Source of the DNA: CAYXLI01 sp964464925
Lineage (GTDB): Bacteria > Acidobacteriota > Terriglobia > Bryobacterales > Bryobacteraceae
Direction: 5' to 3'
Assembly (NCBI GenBank): GCA_964464925.1
Contig: CAYXLI010000006.1
Coordinates: 1-64,000 of the forward strand
DNA: 64,000 nt
The notes beneath the pieces are model-generated. The model had not been told where the DNA came from and did not search any database. It worked only from the letters and a program-made list of their open reading frames with translations. This document shows positions 63,867-64,000 of this stretch, piece after piece (position 1 is the stretch's first letter; each line of letters opens with the position of its first letter). Made by a program: the position numbers and the translations under genes.

Positions 63867-64000
63867 ACCGATCTTGCGGCACGGCGGGAAGGAACGGCCA
63901 GGAGGCGGGCAGAATCCATGTTCACTTTATAGCCGGATACTTGCGTCGCGCCGCTCAGGCGTGATCTGATAGGTTCGATTCATGGCGACCCGTCCTACTA
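63867..64000. other. window end, possible start of another gene
   Basis: No complete gene is visible. ATG at 63982 opens a frame (MATRPT) that runs out of the window. It could be the next gene's start, but six codons cannot support a call. Confidence 0.3.

Overview
The window looks like a chromosomal contig from an Acidobacteriota, most likely of the Bryobacterales/Solibacter group. This placement rests on gene content, not on a marker gene. The evidence is a TonB-dependent receptor with an N-terminal carboxypeptidase-regulatory-like domain, a duplicated orphan ABC permease (ADOP type), a winged-helix regulator fused to PD40 propeller repeats, the pair of PSD1/DUF1549-DUF1553 cytochrome protein and DUF1501 protein, several Tat-type alpha/beta hydrolases, and moderately high GC throughout. 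A run of 100 N at 21741-21840 marks an assembly gap.

Layout. 1-4.1 kb: a NarL-family histidine kinase (5' side unclear) and a TonB-dependent receptor. 4.7-10.3 kb: a decayed RND adaptor followed by an efflux operon of TolC-like outer membrane factor, YtcA-like lipoprotein, HlyD-type adaptor and FUSC-type inner membrane protein. This is the same gene set as ytcA/mdtNOP (sdsRQP) of enterobacteria. 10.3-16.2 kb: an accessory stretch with a broken LPMO-like gene, DoxX, a Phd/PIN toxin-antitoxin pair with a perfect operator palindrome, a small SSB, a tRNA 3'-end fragment, an orphan DUF2924 gene, a DinB-like protein and a secreted unknown. 16.6-22 kb: regulator/PD40 protein, a secreted small protein, a two-haem cytochrome, and three copies of an intergenic repeat. 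22-30 kb: ADOP permease, the two-subunit 2-oxoacid:ferredoxin oxidoreductase, an Old Yellow Enzyme and an esterase. 30.5-37.7 kb: a minus-strand envelope glycosylation cluster made of a TPR-linked double GT-C protein, a second GT-C-like protein with a C-terminal beta-sandwich, and a GT2-methyltransferase fusion. 37.8-47 kb: hydrolase, PSD1 cytochrome protein, DUF1501 protein, two tandem DUF418 membrane proteins and a lysine-rich exported peptide.

47.3-56.3 kb is a tightly overlapping nitrate assimilation operon. A fused DmsB-DmsC subunit comes first, then NasA, NirB, NirD, a NarK-type transporter and an outer membrane porin. The genes suggest nitrate entry through the porin and NarK, reduction by NasA with electrons from quinol through the fused DmsBC subunit, and reduction of nitrite to ammonium by NirBD. 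56.4-59 kb holds an orphan CpaF-type ATPase and a Tat hydrolase. A 780-base stretch follows with no convincing gene but many nested hairpins on the plus strand; it is the best candidate here for an undescribed structured RNA. The window ends with a CBM9-like secreted protein, two tandem phosphohexomutases (the second a standard GlmM type), FtsB/DivIC and CutA.

All functional calls come from reading the translations and DNA directly. No database search was possible.
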